From: Coriolopsis trogii
Lineage: Eukaryota; Basidiomycota; Agaricomycetes; Polyporales; Polyporaceae
DNA length: 64,000 nucleotides
Reading direction: 5' to 3'
Assembly (NCBI GenBank): GCA_020543525.1
Contig: JAHYIO010000028.1
Coordinates: 1,364,001-1,428,000, forward strand
Shown: one piece after another, positions 47,343 to 60,189 of the stretch
Numbering within the stretch: the first letter of the stretch is position 1
Layout of the letters: the number at the start of each line of letters is the position of its first letter
Notes under the pieces: model-generated
The model's input: only the letters and a program-made list of their open reading frames with translations
What the model was told of the DNA's origin: nothing
Database searches by the model: none
Position numbers and translations under genes: made by a program

Positions 47343-48873
47343 CTACGGGACGTCTCCATAGTCGTCAATGTCAGGCACATTGGCCCACAGATCCCCACTC
47401 GAGTCTGCCTCGATGTTTCCTAGGTCATCGTCCTCCCCTATGGGCTCTGGCGGTCTCGCCGACATCTCCGTTATGCATTGGGTGGCCTCAGTATTCGTGT
47501 CTCCTGACTGCGCCCGGGCAAGGACGTACGGCGGGTCGGGGATAACGGGGGACAAGCTCCTCCTGCTCGACACACCCTGTCCTCGGCCACTCTCGGAGCT
47601 CGTCGAAGGCGCAACGGGCTTTGCGAATGGCACCTTGAACGGCTTGCTCTTCGTCTGGAACTTGCCGCCTTGAGCGTGCCCCCTTAGCATACCTAGCGCA
47701 CGCGGACGCTGTGAAGCCCGCGCCTGCTCGCTCTGAGACGGTCGCTGGATCTGCGACGGGGGCGCGAACGGACGCGCGAGACCCGATGGCCCCGCAATAC
47801 ACGGAGGCGCCATCATACGACCCTGTGTGACAGTCTTTGGCAAAACCGGCGATGGCGCGCGCCGCACATTGTTCGCGGTTCTATGCGTCCCATGTGGCGC
47901 TGGTGGAGGAGGTTTCATGAGAGCATCGAGAGGTGTAGAGTGTTCGTCAGGGCGGTGATCAACCATGAACGAATTGAAGGCCACGGACACATCCTCATCA
48001 TCCCCGGAATGGCGTCGACACACATCGTCCCCGCGAGGCGAGGGCGAAGACGATGCCAACGGCGATGCTCCTTGAGAGTCCGTGCTGGGCGAGCCAGAAG
48101 ACACGGTGGAGGAGCGACGCGCAACGCACGATCTGGCCGGCGGAGTGGGTGTGTTGGACGGAAAGTCATATTCGGGTTCCGTGATGCGACTTTTGAGGAG
48201 CACATTGGCTGGGAGGCGGGAGGAGCCGGCAACAAGACTCTCCGCTTGGTCACGCCTTGTCAATACAGCAGGAATGGCAGGGTCTGTCGCACAGGGCTTC
48301 AGGCGCGATTTGGGGAGGGTTTGCCGAGAAGTAGAAGGGATAGCTACGCTCGTGTGCTCTCGCCCGATTGAGTATTGGTCCTTGCTGTATTGTTTGGAGA
48401 TACCCCCGTCACGGACGCGACTACTGGAGCGATGATGGGTGGGGCGTGCTTTGGAAGACTTGGCGCTTTTGAGATCTGACCTTGCCTTCATGCCGATGAC
48501 AGTGTCCGCCACCAAAGAGCCTATATCTGAGACGGCTATTTCGTACGAAGGTGAGAATTGGAGGGGAGACCTGGAGTTGACGGCACGAGCGCGTGCAGGA
48601 TGACTTGGATCGCCTATCTGGCGTACGGGCGGAGTGTCAAGGATGGAGAGAGGTGTGAAGCGTCGACTCTGATGATCGAGCTTGGGCTCTGCACAGAGAT
48701 GTATGAGATTGATATATGTATGATGTGATTGAAATACCTTGACGTTCTCTAAGAAGTTGACGGAGGCCCGGGTTGGTGGGGGAGGGATTCTTGTACCGGG
48801 CGCCATGAGGAGTAGGAGGAGGGGAACTGGTGGGTCCATTGTTGTCAAGGTCCATGTAGTAGTCGTGGGCCAT
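47343..48873 (-). CDS. unrecognised Ser/Pro-rich, probably disordered protein
   Basis: Exons 48738-48873 and 47343-48688 (493 codons) joined by a 49-nt GT-AG intron. The start MAHDYYMDLDNNGPTSSPPP was chosen because its frame splices cleanly into the long second exon. The protein is rich in Ser, Pro and Arg (TPPVRQIGDPSHPARARAVN, SSTVSSGSPSTDSQG, RAPSPVLPKTV). It has a Lys/Phe-rich basic patch (GGKFQTKSKPFKVPFAKP) and a very acidic C terminus (EDDDLGNIEADSSG, then DIDDYGD). No folded domain, signal peptide or membrane segment is seen, and I do not recognise it. A regulatory or scaffold role is possible but unsupported. Confidence 0.75.
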
Positions 48874-49627
48874 AGCTCAGAGGTAGTTTGCGCTGGTGTT
48901 GAATGAGCCACGGGAGAGGTTTGGGAGAGAAAGTTGAACGTACGAAGAGCAGTACCATTGGTGCAGGAGCATGTGTAGGAGGGGCTCGTGCTGGAGTTAT
49001 AGGGTCCTGACAGCCTCTCAATTGTCAGGCCACAGACAAAGCAGGCGACGAACAAAGGACTGCACGAGAGAGAGCGCGTCGTGAGAGCGACGAGTGGCAG
49101 TCCAAGTCTGCTCTCCAAGTACTCGCCACAGTGTAGCCGCCCATCGTCGCGTCGTGACACGTGACTGTCGCGTCGCGTCGGTGGCGTCCTCCCCATCCAT
49201 GCAGTCCAGACATCGCCTGTGTTCCCCTGGAGGCTGAGATGTACATATACTTCGTCGTTTGTGTGCAGTCTGACCGTCTCATGGACCCTGTCGTCTACAG
49301 GCTACTGGGACCACTCTGCGATACCCACCACACTCCACAGAGTGGTCCTGCATGTCGGCACTACATTGTGCTCGCCATGTGCATTTTCTAGTATTCAAGA
49401 CATCATCACGTTGTCCTCCTGCTAGAGACGGACGAGCGTCGAGGACAAAGGAGAGGGGCGGACCAGGGGATGGGCGCTAGGTGTGAAGATGGTAGGCCAT
49501 GTTTCCTGATTGGGCAGTCTAGGACGCGTCCCTCTGACTTGAACGTTGCCTTCCCGCCTCGGTCCATTCCTCTCCCCCTCCCTCCCATTCCTCCGCTGGT
49601 CTCCCCTCGCCCCGCCTGGCACTCTCC
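48874..49627. promoter_or_regulatory. divergent promoter region of the Ser/Pro-rich gene and myosin II
   Basis: 754 bp between divergent starts. The part before the myosin ATG is pyrimidine-rich on the plus strand (CCTCTCCCCCTCCCTCCC near 49,568), typical of a fungal core promoter/5' UTR. No specific factor site is claimed. Confidence 0.45.
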
Positions 49628-52600
49628 ATGCCGGCTCCAAGGCCCTCACAGAGTGCCGAGGCTGCCCGCGCCGCCGCCGCACAAGCAGAATTCAACGAGA
49701 AGAAGTGGGTATGGGTACCCGACGACAAGGATGGCTACCTCGCAGGCTGGGTCGTTCGCGAGGAAGACGACATGGGCGACGTCGTAATGGCTGCTGGAGG
49801 AGAGGTACACCTCTCTCGCCTCCCCACCCCCTCCAGTCACTCAACCTAGCCCTTACCTGCCGTGCTTCTAGATCCGCAAGGTCCCTCTCTATGCCCTTTC
49901 AAAGATGAATCCTCCAAAGTTCGATAGAGTCGACGACATCGCCGACCTCACTTTCCTCAACGAAGCAAGCGTCGTCCACAATCTACGCTTACGATATGGC
50001 TCAGGTGCCATCTACGTGCGCGCTCCCTCACGCATCCGCCGTCTCCGTTTCTAACACATACTATATCGTCTCAGACTTATTCTGGACTCTTCTTGGTAGC
50101 GATCAACCCGTACCAAGCCCTACCTCTCTACTCCGATGCAATCGTCCATCAATATCGCGGCAAGCGCAGAGACGAGAACCCGCCCCATATATTCGCAGTT
50201 GCAGAACGTGCTTGGATCAACATGGGTGAGGAGAGGGAGAACCAGAGCATCCTTATCACGTACGTTGCAAACACTCACCCAACCACTTCCACGCTGACAA
50301 TCAACAAAGCGGTGAGTCTGGTGCAGGCAAGACCGAGAGCACCAAGAAGGTCATCCAGTACCTCGCCGCGATTGCTACCGACGCTCATGCTCCTACACTA
50401 ACTCCATCACACTCACAATCCCCATCCCTCGCCGGCTCGAACTCGTTCTCGTCTATCGTGCCTACCGTCGGTCTACCCCGTTCCAGCTCCTTCCGGAAAC
50501 ACAGCAAGGCAACGTCTGTCAGTGGCTCGGGCTCGGGTTTTGGCGGGCTCACTTCCAAGGGTCGCCTGGGTCTCCTTGAACGACAGATTCTCCAAGCCAA
50601 CCCCATCCTCGAAGCGTTTGGGAACGCCCAGACACAGAGGAACAATAACTCCAGTCGCTTCGGGAAATTCATTCGGATCAGTTTCTCTCCTGATGGTAGC
50701 ATCGCAGGCGCCAACATCGACTGGTATCTGCTCGAGAAGAGCAGAGTCGTCGTGCGGAGTGAAGCAGAACGGAGTTTCCACGTGTTTTATCAACTCATGG
50801 AAGGCGGCGGTAGTCTGAAAGGTATCCTACTTTGTTGTGTTGCGTGAACAAGACTGATTGCGGGTCAGAAACATTGCTTCTTGACGGTGATGTCGAGGAC
50901 TACGAGTATCTCAACAAGAGCCGACGAGAGGTTGACGGTATCGATGATCGCGAAGAATGGAATCTCCTGAAGGTGAACACGCATGTTCCTGTTCCCTAGT
51001 AGTTCACTCACAAGCCTGTTTAGAACGCGTTCGAAACCGTGGGATTCACAGCAGCTGAGCAACTCGACTTGTTCCGTGTCGTTGCTGCGGTTCTGCACAT
51101 CGGCAACATTGCGATTACTTCGACTCGTTCCGACGATGCTGTCATGCCCGATCCCTCACAAGCCGAGCGCGTATGCCACCTGCTCGGTATCCCACTATCC
51201 GAGTTCACCAAGGCTGTCTTGCGTCCTCGTGTGCTGGCTGGTCGTGAGTGGGTGACTCAGGCGCGTACCAGGCAGCAGGCATTGGATGAGCTTTCCGCAC
51301 TCTGCAAGACGCTCTACGAGAAGTCCTTCGGTATGCTCGTCGATCGTATCAACCGCGCTCTTGACCGCCCATCCTCGAAGTCGACCTTCATCGGCGTACT
51401 GGACATCGCTGGCTTCGAGATCTTCGATATTAACGGCTACGAGCAGCTGCTGATCAACTACACGAATGAGAAGCTCCAGCAGTTCTTCAACCACCACATG
51501 TTTGTACTTGAGCAGGAGGAGTACGCGCGCGAGGGCATTGAATGGGATTACGTCAATTTCGGCCTTGACCTTCAGCCAACCATCGACCTCATCGAGACGA
51601 GCGGGGTGACTATCGGTGTTCTCAGTCTTCTTGACGAGGAATGTATCATGCCCAAGGCGACAGATCGCACGTTCACGAACAAGTTGCACGCGATATGGGC
51701 GAATGAGCCTCCCGCGGGCGAGGAGCCCCACCCGGGCACGTTCAAATACGAGCCATCACGATTCGAGCAGGGTTTCATCGTCCATCATTACGCCGGCCGG
51801 GTGGAGTATCGGACAGACGGATGGCTGGAGAAGAACAAGGACCCGCTCAACGACAACCTCACCCGCGTTTTAGGCGGCTCCTCCGAACGGTATATCGCTT
51901 CCCTCTTCGCCGAGTTTGCGGATGCAGCCCTGCACACAGGAAATGCTTTCCACGCTGCGACGATCGGCAAGAAACGCATCACAAAGAAGGGCGCGTTCCG
52001 TACTGTCGCACAACGACACAAAGAGCAACTCGCGAGTCTCATGGGTCAGCTACAGTCAACGCAACCGCACTTCGTTCGGTGCATCGTGCCGAACACCCTC
52101 AAGAAGCCTGGGCGGGTCGATGTACCTCTTGTCCTCGACCAGCTGCGCTGTAACGGTGTGCTCGAGGGTATCCGTATTGCCCGTCTCGGTTACCCCAACC
52201 GACTCCCCTTCGTCGAGTTCCGCCAGCGGTACGAGATTCTCACTCCGGGCATTATACCTCCCGGCTACATGGACGGACGGAAGGCCTGTCTCCGCATGGT
52301 CGACGCGCTCGAGTTGGACAAAGCTATCTATCGCATCGGCACGTCGAAGATCTTCTTCAAGGCCGGGGTACTCGCAGAACTCGAGGAGCGCCGCGACGCC
52401 TTGCTGTTCGATCTGTTCTCGCGACTGCAGGCAGTAGCGCGCAAGTTCACCGCACGCCGCCAGATGAAGAAGATTCTCAACCGAGCAGTGGCCATTCGTA
52501 CTATCCAGCGTAATGCGCGAATCTACGGGGAGCTTCGCGACTGGCCATGGTGGAATCTCTATACCAAGGTGCGATTCTGTCCTTGCTTCATAGGATTTCC

Positions 52601-55600
52601 GGTATTGACATTCACACCAGGTCCGTCCTCTCCTGGCTGCTACTAGGAACGACGACGAGCTCCGTAAGAAGGAAGCCGAACTGCTTCTTGCCAAGGAGCG
52701 CGCTGAACGTGACCAACGTGAGCGAGAGGCCTTGGAGGGCCTCAAGATGCGTCTGGAAGCCGAGAAGCGCAAAGTCGAGGACGACCTCGAAGCTGAACGT
52801 GCACTGGGCTTGGACAAGGACGCTCTCCTGGAGCGGAGCAAGAAGCACGAACTTGAGCTCGAGGAAGAAATCGCCGCACTGCAAGCTGACCTCGACACCT
52901 TGGACTCCCAGCTCGACCGCGCGCTCAAGCTCCAGAAGGAGAGTGAGGAGAAGCATAAGACGCTGCAGCAGGCTTTCGACCAGGCCGCAGAGCATCTCGT
53001 CCGCCTTGAGAGCGAGCAGCAAGAGTGGCACGACCGTGAGGTCAAGCTGAACAAGGAGTTGGACGAGGCTCTGGAGGACATGGACATACTCGCTGCGGAG
53101 AAGGAGATGCTGGAGAAGCAGGCTGAGGAGCTTAAGAATATCGTTGCTCAACGCGATGAAGATCTCGCCCGTGCCAAGGATCGGATGGAGCATACGATGA
53201 CGGACCTAGATACCAAGCTCGTTGCTGAGCAACGCACCAAGTCGGTTTAACTTTCCCATTTTTTGAGTATCATACTGATCATGCTGACAGGGACGCTCTA
53301 CGCGAGAAGTCGGAGTCCCTTGAGAAGGACGCTCGGCACCTCAAGGAACAGCTTGCTGAGATGGCACGCACGGCTACGGACTACTCTAATATGATCAAAG
53401 CTAAAGAGACACAGGCCGACAAGCTCTCCGCTGACCTCGACAAACTCAAAGCCGATCGTGAAGCTCTCCTCAGGGAAATCGCCGAACTCCAAGCCGCCGT
53501 CGACACGCTCACAGCTGAACTTGAGTCCGAGCGTCAGAACAAGGAACGCAACGCGAACGCCCAGATCAAGTTGCAAGCCGAACTCGACGAGCTCCGTGCT
53601 CTACTGGAGGCCAAGGTCACGGAAGAAACACGTCGCAGCGAAGTCGCCAAGAGCAAAGAGGAGGAGCTCGCGGATCTTCGGTCGCAGGTCGCAAAGTTGT
53701 CGACGGACCTGCTCGAGTCCCAACGCGTCGCAGCCGAGGCGCAGAACAAACTCAAAGTCGAGCTCGAGACGGTGACACGAGAGCACAAGAACATACAGCA
53801 GAGCCATCAGTCCCTCTCAGATCGAGAGCAGGCCAGCCGTTCTCAGCTCAAGAAAGTGGAAGCGGCGCTCTCGGAGGCTGAGAAGGCCAAGCGCTCCCTC
53901 GAATCCGAGCTTCAGTCCGTGCGTTCCCGGGCTATAGACACTGACAATCAGCTCGCAGAAGTGCAGAAAGCGAAGGAGGTAAGCAGCACGATCGAATCAC
54001 TTGTGTGATATCTCGATTGACGTTCGGGCATGGTTCGTAGGGTTTGGAACGGCAGCTCGCGAGCACACAGTCTCGCTATGCCGACTTTGAGGATGTAGCT
54101 CTTCAACTCGAACGCGACAAAGCGGCTCTAGACCGTCAGGTTGAAACGCTGAAGAAGCAGCTCGAGGCGGAGACTGCAAAGCGTACGAAGTTGGAGGACG
54201 TCGCTTCGAAGCACAAGGCCGAGGCAAACCGCCTGAAGGATATCAACCAGAAGTTCGAGCGCGATATGAACAAGGTACTCACTGATCTCAAGAAGGCTGA
54301 ATGGGAAGTCAAGCAGCTCGAGGCCAAGCAAGACAAGACCATCGTCGAACACGTCCATGTTTTGGAAGAGGCGAAACGTGTTACAGACCGTCAACTGGCT
54401 GAGGCTCAAGTCGAGCTTCAGAAACAAGCCGCTTACATCCGCTCTCTCGAGAAGGCAAAGACTCGACTCACCACCGAAGCGGAGGATCTTGCTCGCGAGA
54501 AGGCCAACGAGGAGCTCGCCTTGCGGGCCAAGGAGAAGAAGGCTCGTGATCAGGAAGCCAAGGCCTCTCGCGCTCTTGTCGAGCTGGAGAATGAGCGACG
54601 GGCGCGCGAGGCAGCGGAGGTCCACGTCCGACGTCTTCAGAACGAGCTTAAGGACGCCCAAGCACAGGTCGTCGAAGCGGAGCAACGCATGTATGGCATA
54701 CAGAAGGCCAAGGACAACCTTGAGATCGAACTTACTAGGCTCGCCGATGAGACAGAAGCGCCTACATCGTTCGCCAAGCTGCAACGACAATACGAGTCTA
54801 GGATCGCTCAGCTCGAGCAGCAACTTGAGGAATCCGAGTCTTCCAAGTCTGCAGCGGCGCGTATCAAGGAGCATGTCGATCGACAGCACGCTGAGATTCG
54901 CCGGCTGATCATGAGCAGTGGTCCCAAGGACGACTCCTTCCGGAACCGACTCCTCCGCGAACTCCAGCTTGCTGAAGAAGAGATGGAGCGAGAGCTCTCG
55001 CATCGCGGCCGACAAGTAACCGGCAACAAGACCGGCGAGCAGGTCATGGCGAATGTCAGCCCCTCGAAGCCACGTTCGAACGGCACTGTCCGCTTCAAGG
55101 ACTCCGTCACTGAGATTCCACGGACACCCGATCGACAAGCTCAGGTCGACAAGCTTCGGCAACAGGTTCAAGCACTCGAACTTCAAATGGCAGCTTCGAC
55201 CCGCATTCGTCAATACCTAGAGACGTCTCTGAGGGAGGTCACGGAAGAATTGCAGCATAGCGATGGATCGAAACAGTCGATTGATGCTTTCCGTACTCGT
55301 CTTGCGAAGGAGAACGCTCGCCTCGCCGAGTTGCTTGAAGAGGAAGCAGAGGCGCGTCGTGCAGCTCAAGCAGCTCAACTTGATGGTGTTCAGGCGATGT
55401 GGGATCGCTTCCAGAACACCATTGCCCAAGAGCGCGAGAGTTACACCCGCCTCGAGGAGTCCCGGAAAGCTCTGGCAAGTCGTAACACATCAATCACTTG
55501 TGCGATTACTGAAAGCATTGTTTCCAGCTTGTACAACAACGGGCTGCTCAGATGGAGGTTGAGGACCAGCGTCGTCAAGTACAAGAACTGGCTGCGTCCA

Positions 55601-57554
55601 AGAAGCAATTGCAAACCGAGGTCAACACACTTAAGGAGCGTCTCGACGCCGAGATCTTGGCCAAGAACGACGAAATTGGTATGTACTGTGTGTTCGACTG
55701 AAGATATCCGCCATCTAATCCCTCCTTCCCCACGAAGCCATCAAACGCAGCTTGCAAGGACGCCTCCAAGAACTCGAAATCACATCGTCTGCGACCGCGA
55801 CCATCCACTCAGGTGTGTATGACAGGATATCTGCCCATATTACACATACCTCAATACTTTGTTGTAGAATTGCAGGAGGCCATCGAGGCGTACAAGTCAA
55901 AGACCGACGAGTACCTGAAGCGCTACGAAGAGGCCGAAATCAACCGTGCGAAGGCAGCGCGTGCAGAAGCATTCGGTGCGTACGCATGAAAATGTGCTGT
56001 CGTGTACGCTCACCGTCGCGTTGTAGCTCGTCGTGCATTAGCGGATGCAGAGAAGGCGCAAGCGGATGCCGTTGCAGACCGTCAAGCTGTAGAGCAGCGC
56101 TTGCAAGCTGCCGAGCAGCGCGTGCAAGAACTCGAGCGGACGCTTGAGGAGGAAGGTCGCGAATCATCTGACCTCGCGCTTCTTCGCCAACGTCTTGCGG
56201 AAGAGATGGAGGATGAGCGTAAGCAGCATCAGCAAGACATCGCCGAGCGTGACTTCGCTGCCGACCAGACTCGCAAGAAGTACCAGGGTACGTTGGTGTC
56301 ATAACCTGTGAGAGTGTGGCTCATTGGAACCGCATCTTTTTCACAGCTGAACTCGCGCAACTGAGCGAAGGTGAGACAGTACGATGGAGCACATACAGTG
56401 CCAGCGCTGACAACTCGAACTCATGTTGTCGAAACCTGCAGAGCTGCAATCACAACGAGACACTATGAGCCGTCTCCGCGAAGAGAGTCGGAAGCTGCGC
56501 TCAGACTACGACGAGCTGCAGCTTCGCTACGACGATGAAGTTTACAACGGCGGATCGTGGAAGAAAGACAAGGAGCGGCTCGAAACTAAGATACAAGACG
56601 TCACCAAGGCATACGATGCTTCTGTCGCTGCACAAGCCGAACAGCAGTCCCAGATTGTCGCCCTACATTCGCAAGTCCGAGAACTTCGCAGTGTCCTTAA
56701 CGATGCGGAGACGGACCGTGCGCTTCTGCAAAAAGCTCGCCGAGCTCTACAGGCAGAGTTGGAAGCTATCAAGATGGACAACGTCGACACGAACCGCATG
56801 TCTTCCGACTCAGAGCTGCAGCGTCTGCGGTTGGAGAAGCAGGACCTCGAACGGTCGCTGGAGGAGCAAGGTGATCGCGTCTCAATGGCATTCGATCGCA
56901 TGAAGAAGGCCGAATCCTACGCAAATGAATGTCAGATTGAACTTGGCAAGATCCGGGTGGAGAATTCGGAGCTCGACAAGACGAATGTAGGTGTTCTGTT
57001 TGATGCCGGATAGGCGGCTTGACATGACCCTGTGTTCCTATACAGGCCAATCTGGAGAAGCAGGTGAAGGAGCTGAACCTGCGCATCGTCGACCTTGAGA
57101 CAAGATCGTTGAACCCTCCTCGGCCTGCTGCAACGACATCACGGCGACTCGAGTCCCGTATCGAGGAACTGACCAGTCAACTCCATCAGTCTAGCAAAGA
57201 CACATCTCGTATCCATCGCTCGACTGACAAGGCACTGGCTGACGCCGAACGGCAGAGGGCGCGTCTCGAGGAGGAAGTCAAGACCTATGAGTCAAAGATC
57301 GTGTCTATGCGACAGACTATGGATGAACTCGTGAGCGTTCTTTGGAGTATTTGCTGTGATGCGAGACTTATTTCTCGACATAGCAAACATCTGAAAACAA
57401 TCTACAACTGGCTAAGCGTCGTGCTGAACGCGAGGCAGCCGACTTCAAACAGAAGGCACTCAATCTTGAGCGTGAGCTTGAGCGTCTGCGCGCGCGCCTT
57501 GAACGTCCTTCATCGGCATTGCTTGGGTCACCTATGAGCTCCCCGCGGAAGTGA
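49628..57554 (+). CDS. class II myosin heavy chain
   Basis: Seventeen exons: 49628-49804, 49872-50015, 50075-50259, 50310-50821, 50869-50972, 51024-52568, 52621-53240, 53291-53978, 54041-55474, 55528-55678, 55738-55812, 55868-55975, 56027-56287, 56347-56370, 56442-56986, 57046-57330, 57384-57554; 2,342 codons with frame kept throughout. SH3-like N domain ([14 protein letters not shown]), P-loop GESGAGKT (~170), switch [11 protein letters not shown] (~280), switch II DIAGFE (~501), relay/converter and an IQ-like neck ([19 protein letters not shown]), then ~1,440 residues of coiled coil. It fits fungal Myo1/Myo2 of the contractile ring; a cytokinesis role is inferred. Loop 1 has a ~65-residue Ser/Gly-rich insertion. 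Intron 9 (55,475-55,527) is GC-AG, and exon 14 is only 24 nt. Confidence 0.95.
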
Positions 57555-57930
57555 TGAAGCTACCACTACGATACTCACGTTTGACGATGAACCATGTAGT
57601 CACTCACGAACCTCCATGACGATGATGATTCTTTCCCTGATCATATTTTCTGCTTCATTGCTCATACCTGTTGCACTACTAGGCTCATTTTGTATCTCTA
57701 ATGGACGTTCTCCCGCTGGTACGATGTGTAATTTACAGTATACCTCTCTCAATCAAACGTCTGGTTAGCAGCGTGATTTGAACAATGTGTGGCGGGAATA
57801 CTTTGGAATCATGGTGTCAAGCTATATAACACTGATATGGAACACGCATGAATACCGCATGCATCGTCGACAATGATACGATTCGTGAGTGTGATATATG
57901 ATGGTGAACGGTCATAAGTTTGCATGACTG
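57555..57930. other. convergent 3' region
   Basis: 376 bp between the myosin stop and the stop of the AIM9-like gene on the other strand. AT content rises near 57,640-57,780. No gene or repeat seen. Confidence 0.6.
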
Positions 57931-59875
57931 TCAATAGCAGGTCTCTGTCAACAGAGACGGCATTCCGTCCTGGAGCGGCCATATCTTGGCCACACGCTCC
58001 CGCTCCTCCTCGTTGGCGGCGGCTTCCAATGCGGCCTGTCTTTCCTTCTCGGCAGCCTGCTTGACGTCTTCGTACTTGTCAACTCCCACCATGCCCTCGC
58101 TATCCGGATGCAGGCCCAGCCGTTTCAACAAATCAGTGTGTATGCCCTGACGGGCGAAGTGAGCATCTAGTTCCCTCGCCACGCGCTCCTGTTCCTCCTG
58201 CGATATCTCGACAGGATAGGGCTCGAGGGCCGTGCCAGAATCGTCATGCCCAACGACGAGCGGCCACACTGCGTTGGAAAGCACGAAACTGTGACGGATA
58301 GCGACCAAACCCTCCTCGATACCGCGCGTGATAACGAACATCGGGCTCGCCACGATGTTGAGCTGATCCGGGTCCGAGAGGCGTTCAAGATCCTCCCCAA
58401 CATCAGGATTCTCAACACGAAACGCCGCCTTCAGAGACACCTTCCAATATAGTCGACGGTGAGCGAGGAGTACAGCCTTTTTCTCTTCTGCGCCCAAGGT
58501 TTCTGCCGCTTTAGCAAGGATGGGATAACCGTCCTCGCCATACTCGACGAGAGGATGCTCCTCAGCCTCATACACAGGAGGCCAGCGGAGCTGGAGATAG
58601 TACGGCCCGACAACAACCCCTTGCCAATCAATGACGCCACCGAGATGATGCATTTGTGTCTCGTCAACGATGATGTTGCTTGCGTGTAGATCCGGGTGCC
58701 ACATGATGAAACCGGCATCTGGGGGGAGTACTTGTGGCATGACATCTTCGAAGCGTGAAATGAGTGATATATAGTCATCACGGGTGGCTGTGTCGAGGTC
58801 TGGGTCAACCTTAACGACGGCACGAGCGCATGCCGCTAAAGCTGATATGTAGGAATGAACGTCGGGCCCTGGAGGTAGTGAGCTTGCATCTGAAAATACC
58901 CAAGAGATGAGTGACTCACAAGGTCCTCTGTCTAGGCCTAGAGTCGCGCGGCCCTTTCGCCAAAATTCTCTATCCACTGTGGGACCAATGCAAAAACGTT
59001 GAGAGTTCACGCTGGGAGGCTTGGGCATTCGCTCAGAGAATAAGGGACGGCGGCGGTATTTCTCCGGCACGTCTTCCTTGTAGTATATGCTACCGATTTG
59101 TGAGAATTCCACATGTCCCATCGCCGCCAGCATGCGTCCAATCGGTGCAGAAAGCTGGAAGTAAGGGTCGTTCTCCACGGGGACCAGTACGTCCTCTTCG
59201 TATCGGTGGAGTGGTGTTCCGGGAAGCTTCTCATACATGATATATTCAACACCGACTGGCGTCGTTTCGGCTCTCGAGCACCATGCACGTATCGCAGGCA
59301 CGGGAAACTTCAGCTCAGTGCGCAAGAAGTCGAGCGTTGCCACTTCGCTTGCCGTGCAATAGTGCTTTGGGCCAGCAATATGATAGGGAATCTTTGCGAC
59401 GAGCTCGACCCCATTGTCGAACGCGAGTGCAAAGGAGCGATTTATGGTTTCTATAAAGTCGTGAACACATGGGGTTGTAGGGCGTGCAATATGAACTAAC
59501 CGTCTTGGATTTTCTTGAATAAGACGCATATTTTAGCGCCAGCAGACTTGACCGCCACGTCGAGGAATGCCTCAACATTGAATGACACATGCCGAACGGC
59601 CCGTTCTGCGCAACAATCAGACGGTGATAATGACAATCATAGATGTATGGTGCGTACGCTTGTCGTCATTATAGAGCCAACGTGCTGAGGTGACCGCGAA
59701 GAGCTCTTGTACGTCTAGATACTCGGAATGACTGTGCGGACGCTGGCACGGAGGTTTCAGAGTTGTTTGATGACTTACCGCCATCAAATCCATTCATGGA
59801 GAACGTGCGTTGGAGTTTGCGGAAGTACAACGAACAAGCTAGCTGGCGCGACCTGGGCCTCAACACGCCTAGCAT
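57931..59875 (-). CDS. AIM9-like mitochondrial phosphotransferase-fold protein
   Basis: Exons: 59779-59875, 59658-59705, 59501-59605, 57931-59450 (589 codons), introns 73, 52 and 50 nt. The start MLGVLRPRSRQLACSLYFRKLQRTFS is a basic mitochondrial presequence. ELFAVTSARWLYNDDKQRAVRHVSFNVEAF is the family's N-terminal signature. The APH/kinase fold follows: ELVAKIP (ATP-binding Lys), ASEVATLDFLRT, VEYIMYEKLPGTPL, FIMWHPDLHASNIIVD (catalytic HxDxxxxN) and LGGVIDWQG (metal-binding Asp). It matches fungal 'altered inheritance of mitochondria 9' proteins, whose substrate is unknown. The long Ala/Glu-rich C-terminal helix (YEDVKQAAEKERQAALEAAANEEERE) may be coiled coil. Function beyond the fold is inference. 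Confidence 0.88.
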
Positions 59876-60189
59876 GACTGGCAAGGAGAACTTGGGACAG
59901 GAGCAAGTTCGTCATGATCACACTGACAGACTTGGCCTGAGCGCGCGCTTGGCGGGAGAGCGCCTAATATATCCCGCATAAGTATCTCATCTGTGACGTC
60001 GTCCACTCCCCCTCCCCCTGCTCTTCTCGATACACGGCACATCGTGCGCCTTCAATCAGCAGTAGAACACGCCTTAATCAGCTAGTATAACGCATAGAAT
60101 CAGCAAACACCCGGAGCTCTCGAGAGTACTGTGAATGGTGTATGTATGTAGTACTACTACGAAGCACTTTGCGTGCCAGATGTTGCGAT
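59876..60189. other. promoter region of the AIM9-like gene
   Basis: 314 bp upstream of a minus-strand start codon and downstream of the MCD4-like relic. A C-rich CCACTCCCCCTCCCCCTG stretch lies near 60,002. No TATA box identified. Confidence 0.45.

Noticed and set aside
52056..53087. Long minus-strand Ser/Arg-rich frame
   Set aside because: Antisense to the myosin motor/tail exons. Ser/Arg runs reflect Glu/Lys/Leu codons of the coiled coil read backwards.
54128..55213. Minus-strand Leu-rich frame of 361 codons
   Set aside because: Shadow of the myosin coiled-coil exon. No domain and no splice context.
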